From: Maribacter sp. PR1
Lineage (GTDB): Bacteria; Bacteroidota; Bacteroidia; Flavobacteriales; Flavobacteriaceae
Assembly: GCF_028464145.1 (NCBI RefSeq)
Contig: NZ_JAQPCG010000002.1
Span: 434,001 to 498,000 of the forward strand
DNA length: 64,000 nt
Direction: 5' to 3'
The position numbers and the translations under genes were made by a program. Of the stretch, positions 42,427 through 51,532 are shown piece by piece (the stretch's first letter is position 1; each line of letters starts with the position of its first letter). Below the pieces are notes generated by a model. The model saw only the letters and a program-made list of their open reading frames with translations, searched no databases and had not been told where the DNA came from.

Positions 42427-43137
42427 ATAGGTAATGGTTCCTTTTTGAGAAGACCTATCAGATGTGCTAAATTGTGCCTTGTAAGCATAGGCAAGGGCAT
42501 TGTCGACCAAACATCCGTTGGATGTACCAGAGCTTTTTTCGTTGAAGCTGGCGTCGATTACATTTCCTAAATTATCTACTTCAATATTTACGACAACTTT
42601 TCCTCCCTCGATACAGGTGTAGATAGGAGGAGGTAAACGGTATCCATTTCTGTCTACCAATGAAAAGGAAATAGAGGTTCTTCTTTCTGCAAGGTTGTTG
42701 GTGTATTCCTGTTTTTGGGCTTCTTTTTCGCCCAACATTTGCTTTTTTTCCTCTCTTTTCTTTGCCAATTCCTTAACCCTCTGGACAAAATCGGCATCGG
42801 ATAAAAGGTTTTCCGCTATTTCACCCTCATTCTCCATGGCCCTTTCTTCCATAATTTCCTCCAAAGTCTGTAATGGTTCGGGATTTCCGTAGCTTGGTTT
42901 GGCCGTTTCATTGAATGCCATGTGGCTTTTTATCGCTTCAGTCTTGGAAAGTTCCTCCAATAATTCTTCCTCCTCTTCGGTTAGTTCTTCCGGTAAATCT
43001 TCAAGTACCATTTCAACTACATAATCATCATCATCTTCCTGTTGGGCTCCCAAATGTATATTGTACAAAACCAAGACAACAATCCCCATGGAAAAAAAGG
43101 TGATTAAAAGTGATAATTGTTGTCTGTTGAGATTCAT
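42409..43137 (-). CDS. TonB-like energy transducer protein
   Basis: 242 residues. A membrane helix (about 9-27) is followed by a very acidic stretch (EDDDDYVVEMVLEDLPEELT...), a charged helical linker, and a C-terminal TonB-like domain (about 165-242: YTCIEGGKVVVNIEVDNLGN, NALAYAYKAQFSTS, GTITYLFQGK). This is the layout of periplasm-spanning transducers, though the linker is acidic instead of the usual Pro/Lys-rich one. No ExbB/ExbD genes lie nearby. Located upstream of truB-uppP-ftsX in the reading direction of neither; probably its own unit. Confidence 0.75.
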   Translation of the reverse strand: MNLNRQQLSLLITFFSMGIVVLVLYNIHLGAQQEDDDDYVVEMVLEDLPEELTEEEEELLEELSKTEAIKSHMAFNETAKPSYGNPEPLQTLEEIMEERAMENEGEIAENLLSDADFVQRVKELAKKREEKKQMLGEKEAQKQEYTNNLAERRTSISFSLVDRNGYRLPPPIYTCIEGGKVVVNIEVDNLGNVIDASFNEKSSGTSNGCLVDNALAYAYKAQFSTSDRSSQKGTITYLFQGK

Positions 43138-43218
43138 GTGTATATAACCTATATTTTATAAAAATATTACAGTAAATCGATGAACGGGGAATTTAATAAA
43201 ATTGTATCGATATAACTA

Positions 43219-43917
43219 TTACTGCAACATTCGTTCCGATAATACCCTAGGGTCTCGGGCTATATCTACGTTAAAATCCCCTATTTTGGTTCTTCTAAGC
43301 TGAGATAAGTGACCTCCAGAATTCAGGGCTTTGCCAAAATCATGTGCTATAGAGCGTATATAAGTGCCTTTACTACAGGTTATTCTAAAACTTACATCGG
43401 GTAAATTAATCCTTGTTATCTCAAAAGCATCAATGGTTACTTTTCGGGTTTTAATTGCAACTTCCTTACCTTCCCTGGCATATTCATATAACCGTTTACC
43501 ATCTTTTTTAATAGCCGAAAAAACGGGTGGGGCTTGCTCTATTTCACCTAAAAAATGTAAAATAGTTTTTTGTAAAAGGACTTCTGTAATGTGTTCTGTT
43601 GGAAACCATTCATTGATTTCGGTTTCTAAGTCGTAGGATGGGGTAGTGCTGCCCAGTGTAATAACACCGGTATATTCTTTGGTTTGTCCTTGGTACTCGG
43701 GTATTTTCTTGGTGAATTTCCCGGTGCAGATAATCAATAGTCCAGTAGCTAGAGGGTCCAGGGTACCTGCATGGCCGATTTTAATTTTTTTTAGCTTGAA
43801 CTTCTTGCGAATGGCCCATTTCAACTTATTTACCGCTTGAAAGGAGGACCAACCCAGAGGTTTGTCTATTAACAACAACTGACCATTTAAAAAATCTTCT
43901 TTGGTCAATGATTCCAT
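43219..43917 (-). CDS. truB: tRNA pseudouridine(55) synthase TruB
   Basis: 232 residues from the ATG at 43917; the longer frame to 44040 overlaps uppP and lacks family sequence. Makes pseudouridine 55 in the T-loop of tRNAs. The catalytic Asp lies in IGHAGTLDPLATGLL (about 45-59); LIDKPLGWSSF, GQTKEYTGVITLG and CSKGTYIRSIAHDFG are also standard. No extra PUA domain is evident; this short form is usual in Bacteroidetes. It starts 14 nt after uppP. Confidence 0.96.
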   Translation of the reverse strand: MESLTKEDFLNGQLLLIDKPLGWSSFQAVNKLKWAIRKKFKLKKIKIGHAGTLDPLATGLLIICTGKFTKKIPEYQGQTKEYTGVITLGSTTPSYDLETEINEWFPTEHITEVLLQKTILHFLGEIEQAPPVFSAIKKDGKRLYEYAREGKEVAIKTRKVTIDAFEITRINLPDVSFRITCSKGTYIRSIAHDFGKALNSGGHLSQLRRTKIGDFNVDIARDPRVLSERMLQ

Positions 43918-43931
43918 GTTGGGTCTTTTTT

Positions 43932-44729
43932 TTAAGGATTTAGAAAACCATAGATGATGGCAATAAGCCCTACAACCAAGCAGTATATGGCAAAATAAGA
44001 AAGTTTGCTCTTCCTTACCAACTGGATCATCCAGGTACATGCCGCTAATCCTGCAATAAAGGCAGCCAAAAAGCCTGCTCCCATGGCCATATTATTCCCT
44101 CCGTTAAAATTAAGTTCACCACTCATAAGGTCTTTGGCAATTTTTCCAAAAATTAAAGGAACGACCATCAAAAATGAAAATCTTGCCGATTTTGATTTAT
44201 CCACCCCCAGTAGTACGGAAGTAGAAATGGTTGCCCCACTCCTTGATATTCCAGGTAACATAGCTATGGCTTGAGAAATACCTATAGTCAAAGCACTTCC
44301 AAAATTTACTTTTTTATTGGTGTCTTTAGCCTTGTCCGCAAAATAAAGAAGTACGGCCGTAATCAATAGCATAAAGCCTACGAACATAACATTTCCGCCA
44401 AAAAAAGCTTCCAATTGTTCCTCGAAAAATAGTCCGACGAATACTGCGGGTAGCATGGAAACAATAATTTTGGCGGAAAACTGACTTTCCTCGTTCCAAT
44501 TAAATTGAAAGAGCCCCCTTATAATTTCCCAGATATCTTTCCTAAAAACGACGATAGTACTTAATGCGGTCGCAAAATGAAGTACTACGGTAAACAATAG
44601 ACTTTCTTCAGGGACAGAATTATCCCCTAAAATTGCTTTACCCAATTCCAAATGTCCGCTGGAAGAAACAGGTAAAAACTCGGTCAATCCTTGAACAACA
44701 CCGAGTATAATGGCATCTAAAACATCCAA
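43932..44729 (-). CDS. uppP: Undecaprenyl-diphosphatase UppP (BacA)
   Basis: 265 residues, about eight membrane helices. Recycles the cell-wall lipid carrier by removing a phosphate from undecaprenyl diphosphate. The conserved motifs are GLTEFLPVSSSGHLEL (about 14-29) and LPGISRSGATISTSVLLG (about 155-172), which hold the catalytic Glu, Ser, His and Arg. Located between truB and the DUF3098 gene in a tight operon headed by ftsX. Confidence 0.97.
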   Translation of the reverse strand: MDVLDAIILGVVQGLTEFLPVSSSGHLELGKAILGDNSVPEESLLFTVVLHFATALSTIVVFRKDIWEIIRGLFQFNWNEESQFSAKIIVSMLPAVFVGLFFEEQLEAFFGGNVMFVGFMLLITAVLLYFADKAKDTNKKVNFGSALTIGISQAIAMLPGISRSGATISTSVLLGVDKSKSARFSFLMVVPLIFGKIAKDLMSGELNFNGGNNMAMGAGFLAAFIAGLAACTWMIQLVRKSKLSYFAIYCLVVGLIAIIYGFLNP

Positions 44730-44730
44730 C

Positions 44731-44994
44731 TTAATCTTTCTTTTTGTGGGGATTCAACAAAATGGCGTAGACCTCTATTCCCAAACCAATTAATACCAGT
44801 GTTGGTGCCAACCGTATCCTTCTAAAATTATAGATTTCTGGATTGAAAACATCTGGATCGTCAGTTCCACCACCACTCATCAAAATAAACCCAAGGGCAA
44901 TACAAGCCAAGCCAATAAACATAAAGAGGTAATTTTTCTTTTGGAAAATGAATTCCCGTTTCGGTGCTTGCTCTATTTTGTTCTTTTTGCTCAT
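44731..44994 (-). CDS. DUF3098 small membrane protein
   Basis: 87 residues with two hydrophobic helices (about 24-43 and 66-82), a basic N-terminus and a basic C-terminus (NPHKKKD), consistent with both ends in the cytoplasm. It matches DUF3098, which in Bacteroidetes lies between ftsX and uppP. Role unknown; the conserved position suggests a link to envelope synthesis or division. Spacing: 1 nt before uppP and 9 nt after ftsX. Confidence 0.82.
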   Translation of the reverse strand: MSKKNKIEQAPKREFIFQKKNYLFMFIGLACIALGFILMSGGGTDDPDVFNPEIYNFRRIRLAPTLVLIGLGIEVYAILLNPHKKKD

Positions 44995-45003
44995 AGGGCA
45001 AAT

Positions 45004-45882
45004 TTAATAATATAATTCGTCTGTTCTTAAATTTAAGAAGCGCTGGGTGGCAAAGTAAGTACTTAAAAAAGAGATAATAATACCCAAAAGGAAAACACCA
45101 ACGAGTAAGATCACTAAAATATATGGATCTTCAAGAAGTCCTAAATCCTGAAAATTTGTATTAACATAATAAATAACCCCTGTTATGGCCAAGAGTGCCA
45201 ACAAGGCTCCAAGCATTCCCAATTTAATGTTTTGCCAAATAAAGGGCCTCCTGATAAAAGTTTTTGTGGCCCCCACCATTTGCATGGTTTTTATGATAAA
45301 CCTTTTAGAATAAATGGATAATCTAATGGAGCTGTTAATTAATAGCACTGCTATTAAGGTAAATATTGCACTGGCCACTAAAATCCAAAATCCTATTTTT
45401 TCTACGCTACTGGCCACCATGCCTACCAAAACACGATCATAGCTTACTTCATCCACAAAACTCTTTTCTTCTAGGGTAGAAGCGATTTCAGCAACTTTCT
45501 CGGCAGTTACAAATTCCGCGTTTAGTTTTACGTCGATGGAGTTTTTAAGTGGGTTATAACCCAAGTAATCCACAAAATCCTCTCCTATTTCCTTGCTGTG
45601 TTGTGCTGCAGCTTCTTCCTTTGAAACATAGGTTGCCGACTTTGTGTAATCTGACATGGCCAGGGTTTTTTGTAACTGCTCAACTTCAATTTCCTTGGTA
45701 TTCTCCTTTAAAAAGACGGAAATGGTTATCTGTTCCTTGGAGCGATCGGCCATTTTTTTGGTGTTTAGGACCAACAGTCCCAAAATACCCAATAGGAAAA
45801 GCACCAAGGCAATACTCAGTACCACTGAGAAATAGGACGAAATTAGTTTACGTCTTTGATATCTTTCAAATGCTTTGCTCAT
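45004..45882 (-). CDS. ftsX: Cell division protein FtsX
   Basis: 292 residues from the ATG at 45882 (MSKAFERYQRRKLISSYFSV); the frame extends to 45936, but the added residues lack conservation. Four membrane helices (about 22-43, 165-190, 218-240, 262-285) with a large periplasmic loop between the first and second (about 45-160), the FtsX layout. With FtsE it controls peptidoglycan hydrolases at division; ftsE is not in this window. First gene of the ftsX-DUF3098-uppP-truB operon. Confidence 0.93.
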   Translation of the reverse strand: MSKAFERYQRRKLISSYFSVVLSIALVLFLLGILGLLVLNTKKMADRSKEQITISVFLKENTKEIEVEQLQKTLAMSDYTKSATYVSKEEAAAQHSKEIGEDFVDYLGYNPLKNSIDVKLNAEFVTAEKVAEIASTLEEKSFVDEVSYDRVLVGMVASSVEKIGFWILVASAIFTLIAVLLINSSIRLSIYSKRFIIKTMQMVGATKTFIRRPFIWQNIKLGMLGALLALLAITGVIYYVNTNFQDLGLLEDPYILVILLVGVFLLGIIISFLSTYFATQRFLNLRTDELYY

Positions 45883-46035
45883 ACAAACGGATAGTGGTGT
45901 AAAAATAGAAAAGTAATGTGAATTGAGCCATAACAAATCGTGATTCTCAACTAGAAGCTGAATGGGGGATTATATATGACCGATTAATAAAAATGAAAAC
46001 TAACAGATAAAATCAATCACAAAAATTGAAAACAC

Positions 46036-47913
46036 TCACCTTTTAATTGAAAAATGTCCTCTAAATAATAACGTGTCCAACTTAAGTTGATACCAATAGT
46101 CATCTGCAGGAACCGGGGTACCCAAAAAAGTACCATTCCATGAGGCATTTTTAGTATTGTCAAACTTTAACAATTTACCATATCTGTCATATATGGAAAG
46201 TTCTACATCGTTAAACGATTCTATTCCTTCCGGCTGCAGAATATCGTTATAGGTATCGCCGTTGGGAGTGAAAAAGTTGGGAATAACAATATGAAGGAAA
46301 CCTGAAGTGATGACCCCACAGTTATTTTTATCTCGAATGTATATGCTATAGGCTCCACCGGGAACCGACTCAAAAATTGGACTGTCTTGATAATTGAAAC
46401 CATCTAAGGAATATTCAAAACTACCTTCATTTAAGGTCTTAACTATAATTGAGCTATCATCGGAAGAGATTTTGTCAAGTATTGGGATATCTATTTGTTG
46501 CAAATCAATTGTTCTGGTATTGAAACAACCGTTAGCGTCAGTAACGATTACGGAATATTCACCAGGCATATCAACCGTGATGGTTTTTGTGGTTTCTCCA
46601 GTACTCCATAAGTAGGAAACATTGTCCAGCTCGGCCGTAAGGTTTATTGTAGTGCCTTCGCAAAAAGATAGGTTGCTATCGGTAACAGGAGGCAAGGGAT
46701 TAAAATTTAAAGTGACTGCGGTTCTTGTGTCCGACGGACATGAAATTTCGGTAGAATTGCTTTCGGCGTAATAGGTACCTGCCATATCGGGTGAAAAGCT
46801 TGTGCTGTTTTCCATAAGTAAATTACCTCCGCTTGGGGCGTCATACCAATTAATGGTATACGGCGCTGTATTCTGAACGGACAGGATGGGCGTATTATTT
46901 TCGCAAACTTCAACATCACCATTACTAATAGGCGGAGGGGGTATAGGAACTATTTTAATTTCAAACACATCTGAAAGTACATTGCAAAGGTCGTTGGATA
47001 CATTGATGGGGTCCTCTGCGATTTTTACACGATAAAAGCTCGTAGTGTTCACTAGAGGGGTAGTATAGGTGTTGGAAGTTTCCCCAATGATATTCACCCA
47101 ATTTTGATTATCCGAGCTTGCTTGCCATTGGTAGGCATGGGTGGAGAAAATAGAATTGTCCGGAGTAGCTATCAACGTAGCTCCCACTGCTCCTTGATTT
47201 TCACAGGTAACCACATTTGTTTCATCTAAATCTGTGGTAACCGTAACGGAATCACCACAGGACTTAAATACGATATCGTCAATGGCCAAATCGTTACCGC
47301 ACCCGCCATTGCTATTGTTCCGCATTTTGAGTATCACGGAAGTCTGCCCGGGCAAGGTTTGAAAAACCAAGGCATATTGTTCCCAGCTAGGGGTAGAGCT
47401 GGCCGGTATATTGCCCGTATCGCCCTGCGCCAGAAGATTTGTGTCCGTCTCATCCCATATTTGAAACCTTACGTTTACGGGAATACTATTGCCCTCACAT
47501 CCTTCTCTTGGCTGTACATTGACCAACCAAGACGAAAATTCGTAGGTGGTATTTTCGCAAAGCCCGTCCACCTGCCTTTGATAGAATTCACCCGCCGTGA
47601 AGCTTGCATTGACTATGAATGCCTTTCCGTCCGTATCTCCCGGAGTATGGTCCTCTACGTTATGCCAATTAAAATAGTCAGTGGTGCTGGAAATGGTGTA
47701 ATCCCCATCATTAGGGGTGCCCAGTGTAAAGTTGTAGGAAGTGGTTCCGGGTGGGAGCGCTGGCCCATCCGTAGTGCCAGATCCAAAATCCTCCGTAAAG
47801 ATGGGGTCACCTGAACTACCTGTACAAAAACCCAGCTGCGCCTTGACTTCTGCCGAGGTAAACCATAAAAATAAGAAGGCAAAAAAGAAGTATTTGGGAC
47901 TTGGTGTGCTCAC
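46036..47913 (-). CDS. Type IX-secreted protein with Ig-like repeats and type B sorting domain
   Basis: 625 residues. Signal peptide (about 1-25), then an N-terminal carbohydrate-binding-like domain (about 35-230, cysteine-containing), Ig/PKD-like modules (about 240-500, e.g. YQWQASSDNQNWVNI and YLWSTGETTKTITV), and a C-terminal type B (gliding motility-associated) sorting domain: FFTPNGDTYNDIL, SIYDRYGKLL, WNGTFLGTPVPADDYWYQL, ending GHFSIKR. Expected on the cell surface or released through the T9SS. Adhesin-like; ligand unknown. Confidence 0.92.
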   Translation of the reverse strand: MSTPSPKYFFFAFLFLWFTSAEVKAQLGFCTGSSGDPIFTEDFGSGTTDGPALPPGTTSYNFTLGTPNDGDYTISSTTDYFNWHNVEDHTPGDTDGKAFIVNASFTAGEFYQRQVDGLCENTTYEFSSWLVNVQPREGCEGNSIPVNVRFQIWDETDTNLLAQGDTGNIPASSTPSWEQYALVFQTLPGQTSVILKMRNNSNGGCGNDLAIDDIVFKSCGDSVTVTTDLDETNVVTCENQGAVGATLIATPDNSIFSTHAYQWQASSDNQNWVNIIGETSNTYTTPLVNTTSFYRVKIAEDPINVSNDLCNVLSDVFEIKIVPIPPPPISNGDVEVCENNTPILSVQNTAPYTINWYDAPSGGNLLMENSTSFSPDMAGTYYAESNSTEISCPSDTRTAVTLNFNPLPPVTDSNLSFCEGTTINLTAELDNVSYLWSTGETTKTITVDMPGEYSVIVTDANGCFNTRTIDLQQIDIPILDKISSDDSSIIVKTLNEGSFEYSLDGFNYQDSPIFESVPGGAYSIYIRDKNNCGVITSGFLHIVIPNFFTPNGDTYNDILQPEGIESFNDVELSIYDRYGKLLKFDNTKNASWNGTFLGTPVPADDYWYQLKLDTLLFRGHFSIKR

Positions 47914-48103
47914 GGATTTAAAGATACAGTTTTCGCTTATAAAGTTCGATTTTACATTACTATTTAGGGCCTTGGGTGTAAATCATCAATATCTTTTCAA
48001 CTTTCATCGAATAGGCCTATTTTTGTAACCTAATGATTATGGGATCATTGCGGAATGTACGGTATTCGAATATTCCAATGTGGTCATTTTTTTTATAGGA
48101 ACG

Positions 48104-51100
48104 ATGATGAATTACAATTTCAACGAAATTGAGGCCAAATGGCAGAAGTATTGGGCGGATAATCAAACCTTTAAAGCTGAAAACGATTCTGAAAAGGAAA
48201 AGTTTTATGTATTGGATATGTTTCCCTATCCCTCGGGGGCAGGTCTCCATGTAGGGCACCCGTTGGGATATATAGCCAGTGATATATATGCACGATATAA
48301 AAGACATAAGGGTTTCAATGTGCTACACCCCCAAGGATATGACTCTTTTGGTTTACCGGCGGAGCAATACGCCATCCAAACAGGTCAACATCCTGCTATT
48401 ACAACAGCGGCCAACATTAAAACCTACCGTAGACAATTAGATCAGTTAGGGTTTTCGTTTGATTGGAGCCGGGAAGTGCGAACCTCGGACCCAAGTTATT
48501 ATAAATGGACGCAGTGGATTTTTATACAACTTTTTAACTCTTGGTATAACAAGGAAACGGACAAGGCGGAAGATATTAAAAGTCTGATTGCCCATTTTGA
48601 AAAGGAAGGTAACGCAAAGGTCGATGCTGTATGTGATGAAGATGTAGTAGAATTTACAGCAGAGGACTGGGATTCTTTTTCGGATAGCAAAAAGCAAGAA
48701 GTTCTTCTAAAATATAGGTTGACATATTTGGCGGAAAGTGAAGTGAATTGGTGTCCTGCTTTAGGAACGGTTTTGGCCAACGACGAAATTGTAAACGGAG
48801 TTTCCGAACGTGGTGGTCATCCGGTCATCCGAAAAAAAATGACCCAATGGAGCATGCGAATCACCGCCTACGCACAACGTTTATTGGATGGTTTACAAAA
48901 AATAGATTGGCCACAACCTCTAAAGGACTCACAGACCAACTGGATTGGTAGAAGTGAAGGCGCTTCCGTAACTTTTAATGTCATTCCAACAGAGCGAAGC
49001 GACGAGGAACCTCATCAAATCGAAGTCTTCACCACAAGACCAGATACTATTTTCGGGGTTTCTTTTATGACCCTCGCCCCGGAACATGAACTGGTTTCAA
49101 AAATTACTACGCCTGAACAAAAGGATGAGGTTGAAGCCTATATCGAAGCCACGGCGAAACGATCGGAACGTGATCGTATGGCCGATGTTAAAGCAATAAC
49201 CGGAGCATTTACCGGGGCTTTTGCCGAACATCCCTTCACCAAGGAGCCATTGCCTATTTGGATCGGGGATTATGTATTAGCCGGTTATGGTACCGGAGCG
49301 GTGATGTCCGTTCCCTGTGGTGATCAACGGGATTATGACTATGCCGAACACTTTAATATTCCTATTCCCAATATTTTTGAAGGAGTTGATATTTCAAAGG
49401 AAGCTTTTGCCGATAAGGAGAAAACCGTAATCGCAAATTCTGATTTCTTGAACGGGCTACCCTACAAAAAAGCGGTAAAACGCGCTATTTTCGAATTGGA
49501 AAAATTAGGACAAGGAAAGGGGAAAGTGAATTTCCGCTTGCGCGATGCCGTTTTTAGTCGACAACGCTATTGGGGGGAGCCTTTCCCAGTATATTACGAC
49601 GGGAACGGTATGCCCCAGATGATCGAGGAACAGTATTTACCGATTACCTTACCCGAAGTGGAGAAATACCTTCCTACGGAAACCGGGGAACCCCCATTGG
49701 GCAACGCAACCGAATGGGCCTGGGACCTGAATAAATCGGAAGTAGTGAATAATGAACGTATTGATTATAAGCATGTATTTCCATTAGAACTGAACACCAT
49801 GCCCGGTTGGGCCGGAAGTTCCCAGTATTTCAATCGTTATATGGACCCGCATAATGATGAGGAAATTTTCTCCCAAGAGGCCATTAACTATTGGCAGGAT
49901 GTAGATCTTTATATTGGTGGTAGCGAACATGCTACGGGACATTTATTGTACTCTCGTTTTTGGCAAAAGTTTATGTTCGATAAAGGTTTGGTCCCCAAGG
50001 ACGAGTTTGCCAAAAAGTTGATCAATCAAGGGATGATTACAGGGACTAGTGCTTTTGTTTATAAGCTTAGTTTAATGTGGGCTTTAACCTCGAGACACAG
50101 TGATAATAGAAAATATTTAGAAGAATTATCCCAAAAATTTCCGGATATTTTTCATTCGTCCGAGTTATACGAAAAAACATTTAGCGATGGACTTACATTA
50201 AATGATTTAGCTGCGAAATTCGAGTTTCCTAAACTTCTCAAATTTTTGAGTGAAATAGACGAGAACAAGGTTAACATTTCGCAATTTACTTTTGGTGAAA
50301 TAAAATTACATTCTGATGTATCCTTAGTAAATGCTTCTGACGAATTAGACATTGAAGGTTTTAAAAAATGGCGCCCTGAATATGGCGATGCAGAATTTAT
50401 AACGGAAGAAGATGGTTCATTTAAGGTTTCACGCGAAGTCGAAAAAATGTCCAAATCCAAATATAATGTGGTCAACCCTGATGCCATTTGTGAGGAGTAC
50501 GGAGCGGACAGTCTTCGCCTGTATGAAATGTTCTTAGGGCCCTTGGAGCAATCCAAGCCTTGGAACACCGCAGGTATTACAGGGGCACATTCCTTTTTAA
50601 AGAAAATGTGGAGGTTGTACCATACAGGTCCAAACGAGACTTTTTATGTGTCGGACAACGCACCCTCGAATGATAATTTAAAGACCTTGCACAAGACCAT
50701 AAAAAAAGTAGAGGAGGATATTGAGAACTTTAGTTTTAATACTTCGGTTTCTACCTTTATGATTTGCGTTAACGAACTTTCTGCCCAAAAGTGTTCCAGT
50801 AAAGAGATTTTAGAACCGCTTGCTATTTTGGTATCTCCATATGCTCCGCATATTGCTGAAGAACTTTGGGAAAAGATGGGACATTCGGAGTCTATTGCTA
50901 CCGCGCCTTTTCCAAAATTCGAGGAAAAGTATTTGGTGGAAAGTAGTAAGGAGTATCCCATTTCCTTCAATGGTAAAATGCGGTTTACGATGGAATTACC
51001 ATTGGATATGAGTAAGGAGAATATTGAGGCCGCTGTTTTGGCACATGAAAAGACCCAGCAACAATTGCAGGGAAGGACACCTAAAAAGGTTATTGTGGTT

Positions 51101-51130
51101 CCCGGTAAGATTGTAAATATCGTCGGCTAA
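48104..51130 (+). CDS. leuS: Leucyl-tRNA synthetase
   Basis: 1008 residues from the ATG at 48104 (a second ATG follows at 48107). Catalytic HIGH-type motif FPYPSGAGLHVGHPLG (about 42-57), editing CP1 domain with TRPDTIFGV, and VEKMSKSKYNVVNPD. Between GMITGTSAFVYK and HSDVSLVNASDELDIEGF (about 50068-50310) there is a segment of about 80 residues where flavobacterial LeuS as I remember it has about 25; it is rich in Leu, Lys, Glu and Phe and unlike the flanks. The frame is continuous, so the enzyme is probably active. A TATTTTTG -7-like element lies at 48018-48025. Confidence 0.96.
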   Translation: MMNYNFNEIEAKWQKYWADNQTFKAENDSEKEKFYVLDMFPYPSGAGLHVGHPLGYIASDIYARYKRHKGFNVLHPQGYDSFGLPAEQYAIQTGQHPAITTAANIKTYRRQLDQLGFSFDWSREVRTSDPSYYKWTQWIFIQLFNSWYNKETDKAEDIKSLIAHFEKEGNAKVDAVCDEDVVEFTAEDWDSFSDSKKQEVLLKYRLTYLAESEVNWCPALGTVLANDEIVNGVSERGGHPVIRKKMTQWSMRITAYAQRLLDGLQKIDWPQPLKDSQTNWIGRSEGASVTFNVIPTERSDEEPHQIEVFTTRPDTIFGVSFMTLAPEHELVSKITTPEQKDEVEAYIEATAKRSERDRMADVKAITGAFTGAFAEHPFTKEPLPIWIGDYVLAGYGTGAVMSVPCGDQRDYDYAEHFNIPIPNIFEGVDISKEAFADKEKTVIANSDFLNGLPYKKAVKRAIFELEKLGQGKGKVNFRLRDAVFSRQRYWGEPFPVYYDGNGMPQMIEEQYLPITLPEVEKYLPTETGEPPLGNATEWAWDLNKSEVVNNERIDYKHVFPLELNTMPGWAGSSQYFNRYMDPHNDEEIFSQEAINYWQDVDLYIGGSEHATGHLLYSRFWQKFMFDKGLVPKDEFAKKLINQGMITGTSAFVYKLSLMWALTSRHSDNRKYLEELSQKFPDIFHSSELYEKTFSDGLTLNDLAAKFEFPKLLKFLSEIDENKVNISQFTFGEIKLHSDVSLVNASDELDIEGFKKWRPEYGDAEFITEEDGSFKVSREVEKMSKSKYNVVNPDAICEEYGADSLRLYEMFLGPLEQSKPWNTAGITGAHSFLKKMWRLYHTGPNETFYVSDNAPSNDNLKTLHKTIKKVEEDIENFSFNTSVSTFMICVNELSAQKCSSKEILEPLAILVSPYAPHIAEELWEKMGHSESIATAPFPKFEEKYLVESSKEYPISFNGKMRFTMELPLDMSKENIEAAVLAHEKTQQQLQGRTPKKVIVVPGKIVNIVG

Positions 51131-51216
51131 CGTGTTTACAAGCTTATCGAAATGCTCTATTGCTTTGTGTTGATGAAATAAGTTACCTGTAGTTTATTTA
51201 AAATTTCTTTGTCAGG

Positions 51217-51279
51217 TCGAGCGCAGTCGAGACCTAATATTATATTCATAAACGTAGGTAACCTCTCGACTGCGCTCGA
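51217..51279. repeat. Extragenic inverted repeat, TCGAGCGCAGTCGAGA type
   Basis: A 16-nt arm at 51217-51232 is perfectly repeated in inverse orientation at 51264-51279. Each arm is itself nearly palindromic. This GC-rich element stands out in AT-rich surroundings and resembles dispersed CTCGACTGCGCTCGA repeats found in many flavobacterial genomes. It is not a terminator: the loop is 31 nt and no T tract follows. The short ORF spanning it (51209-51400) is not a gene. Confidence 0.8.
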
Positions 51280-51399
51280 GGAGACAGTAAGTTATGATCA
51301 ACTAGGCCCAATCAGATTATATTTTAATATTCCAATCTCCTTCTTTAATCTTTCTATTGGAAAAGAAGTTTTTTTTATAATATTATATATTTTTAATTA

Positions 51400-51426
51400 A
51401 CCCCCTAATTTTTAGGGGGTGTTTTA
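51400..51426 (+). terminator. Terminator in the leuS-ald intergenic region
   Basis: ACCCCCTAA/TTAGGGGGT, 9-bp stem with a TTT loop, followed by GTTTTATTT. It lies 270 nt after leuS and probably ends its long 3' region. The rest of the 402-nt gap holds the inverted repeat and the ald promoter region; I see no gene in it. Confidence 0.8.
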
Positions 51427-51532
51427 TTTAAAAATTACTTTTAAATGACTTTACCCCTTCTTTTGTCGAAATTTTATTCTTTAAAATTTAAAATAATCGC
51501 ACCTTTACCCCATAATTGATAAATCTATAATT

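Noticed and set aside
43918-44040. Longer N-terminus for TruB
   Set aside because: The extra 41 residues overlap uppP in another frame and lack TruB sequence; the ATG at 43917 gives the usual start.
51209-51400. 63-codon ORF between leuS and ald
   Set aside because: It runs through the GC-rich inverted repeat and has no family features, so it is a chance frame.
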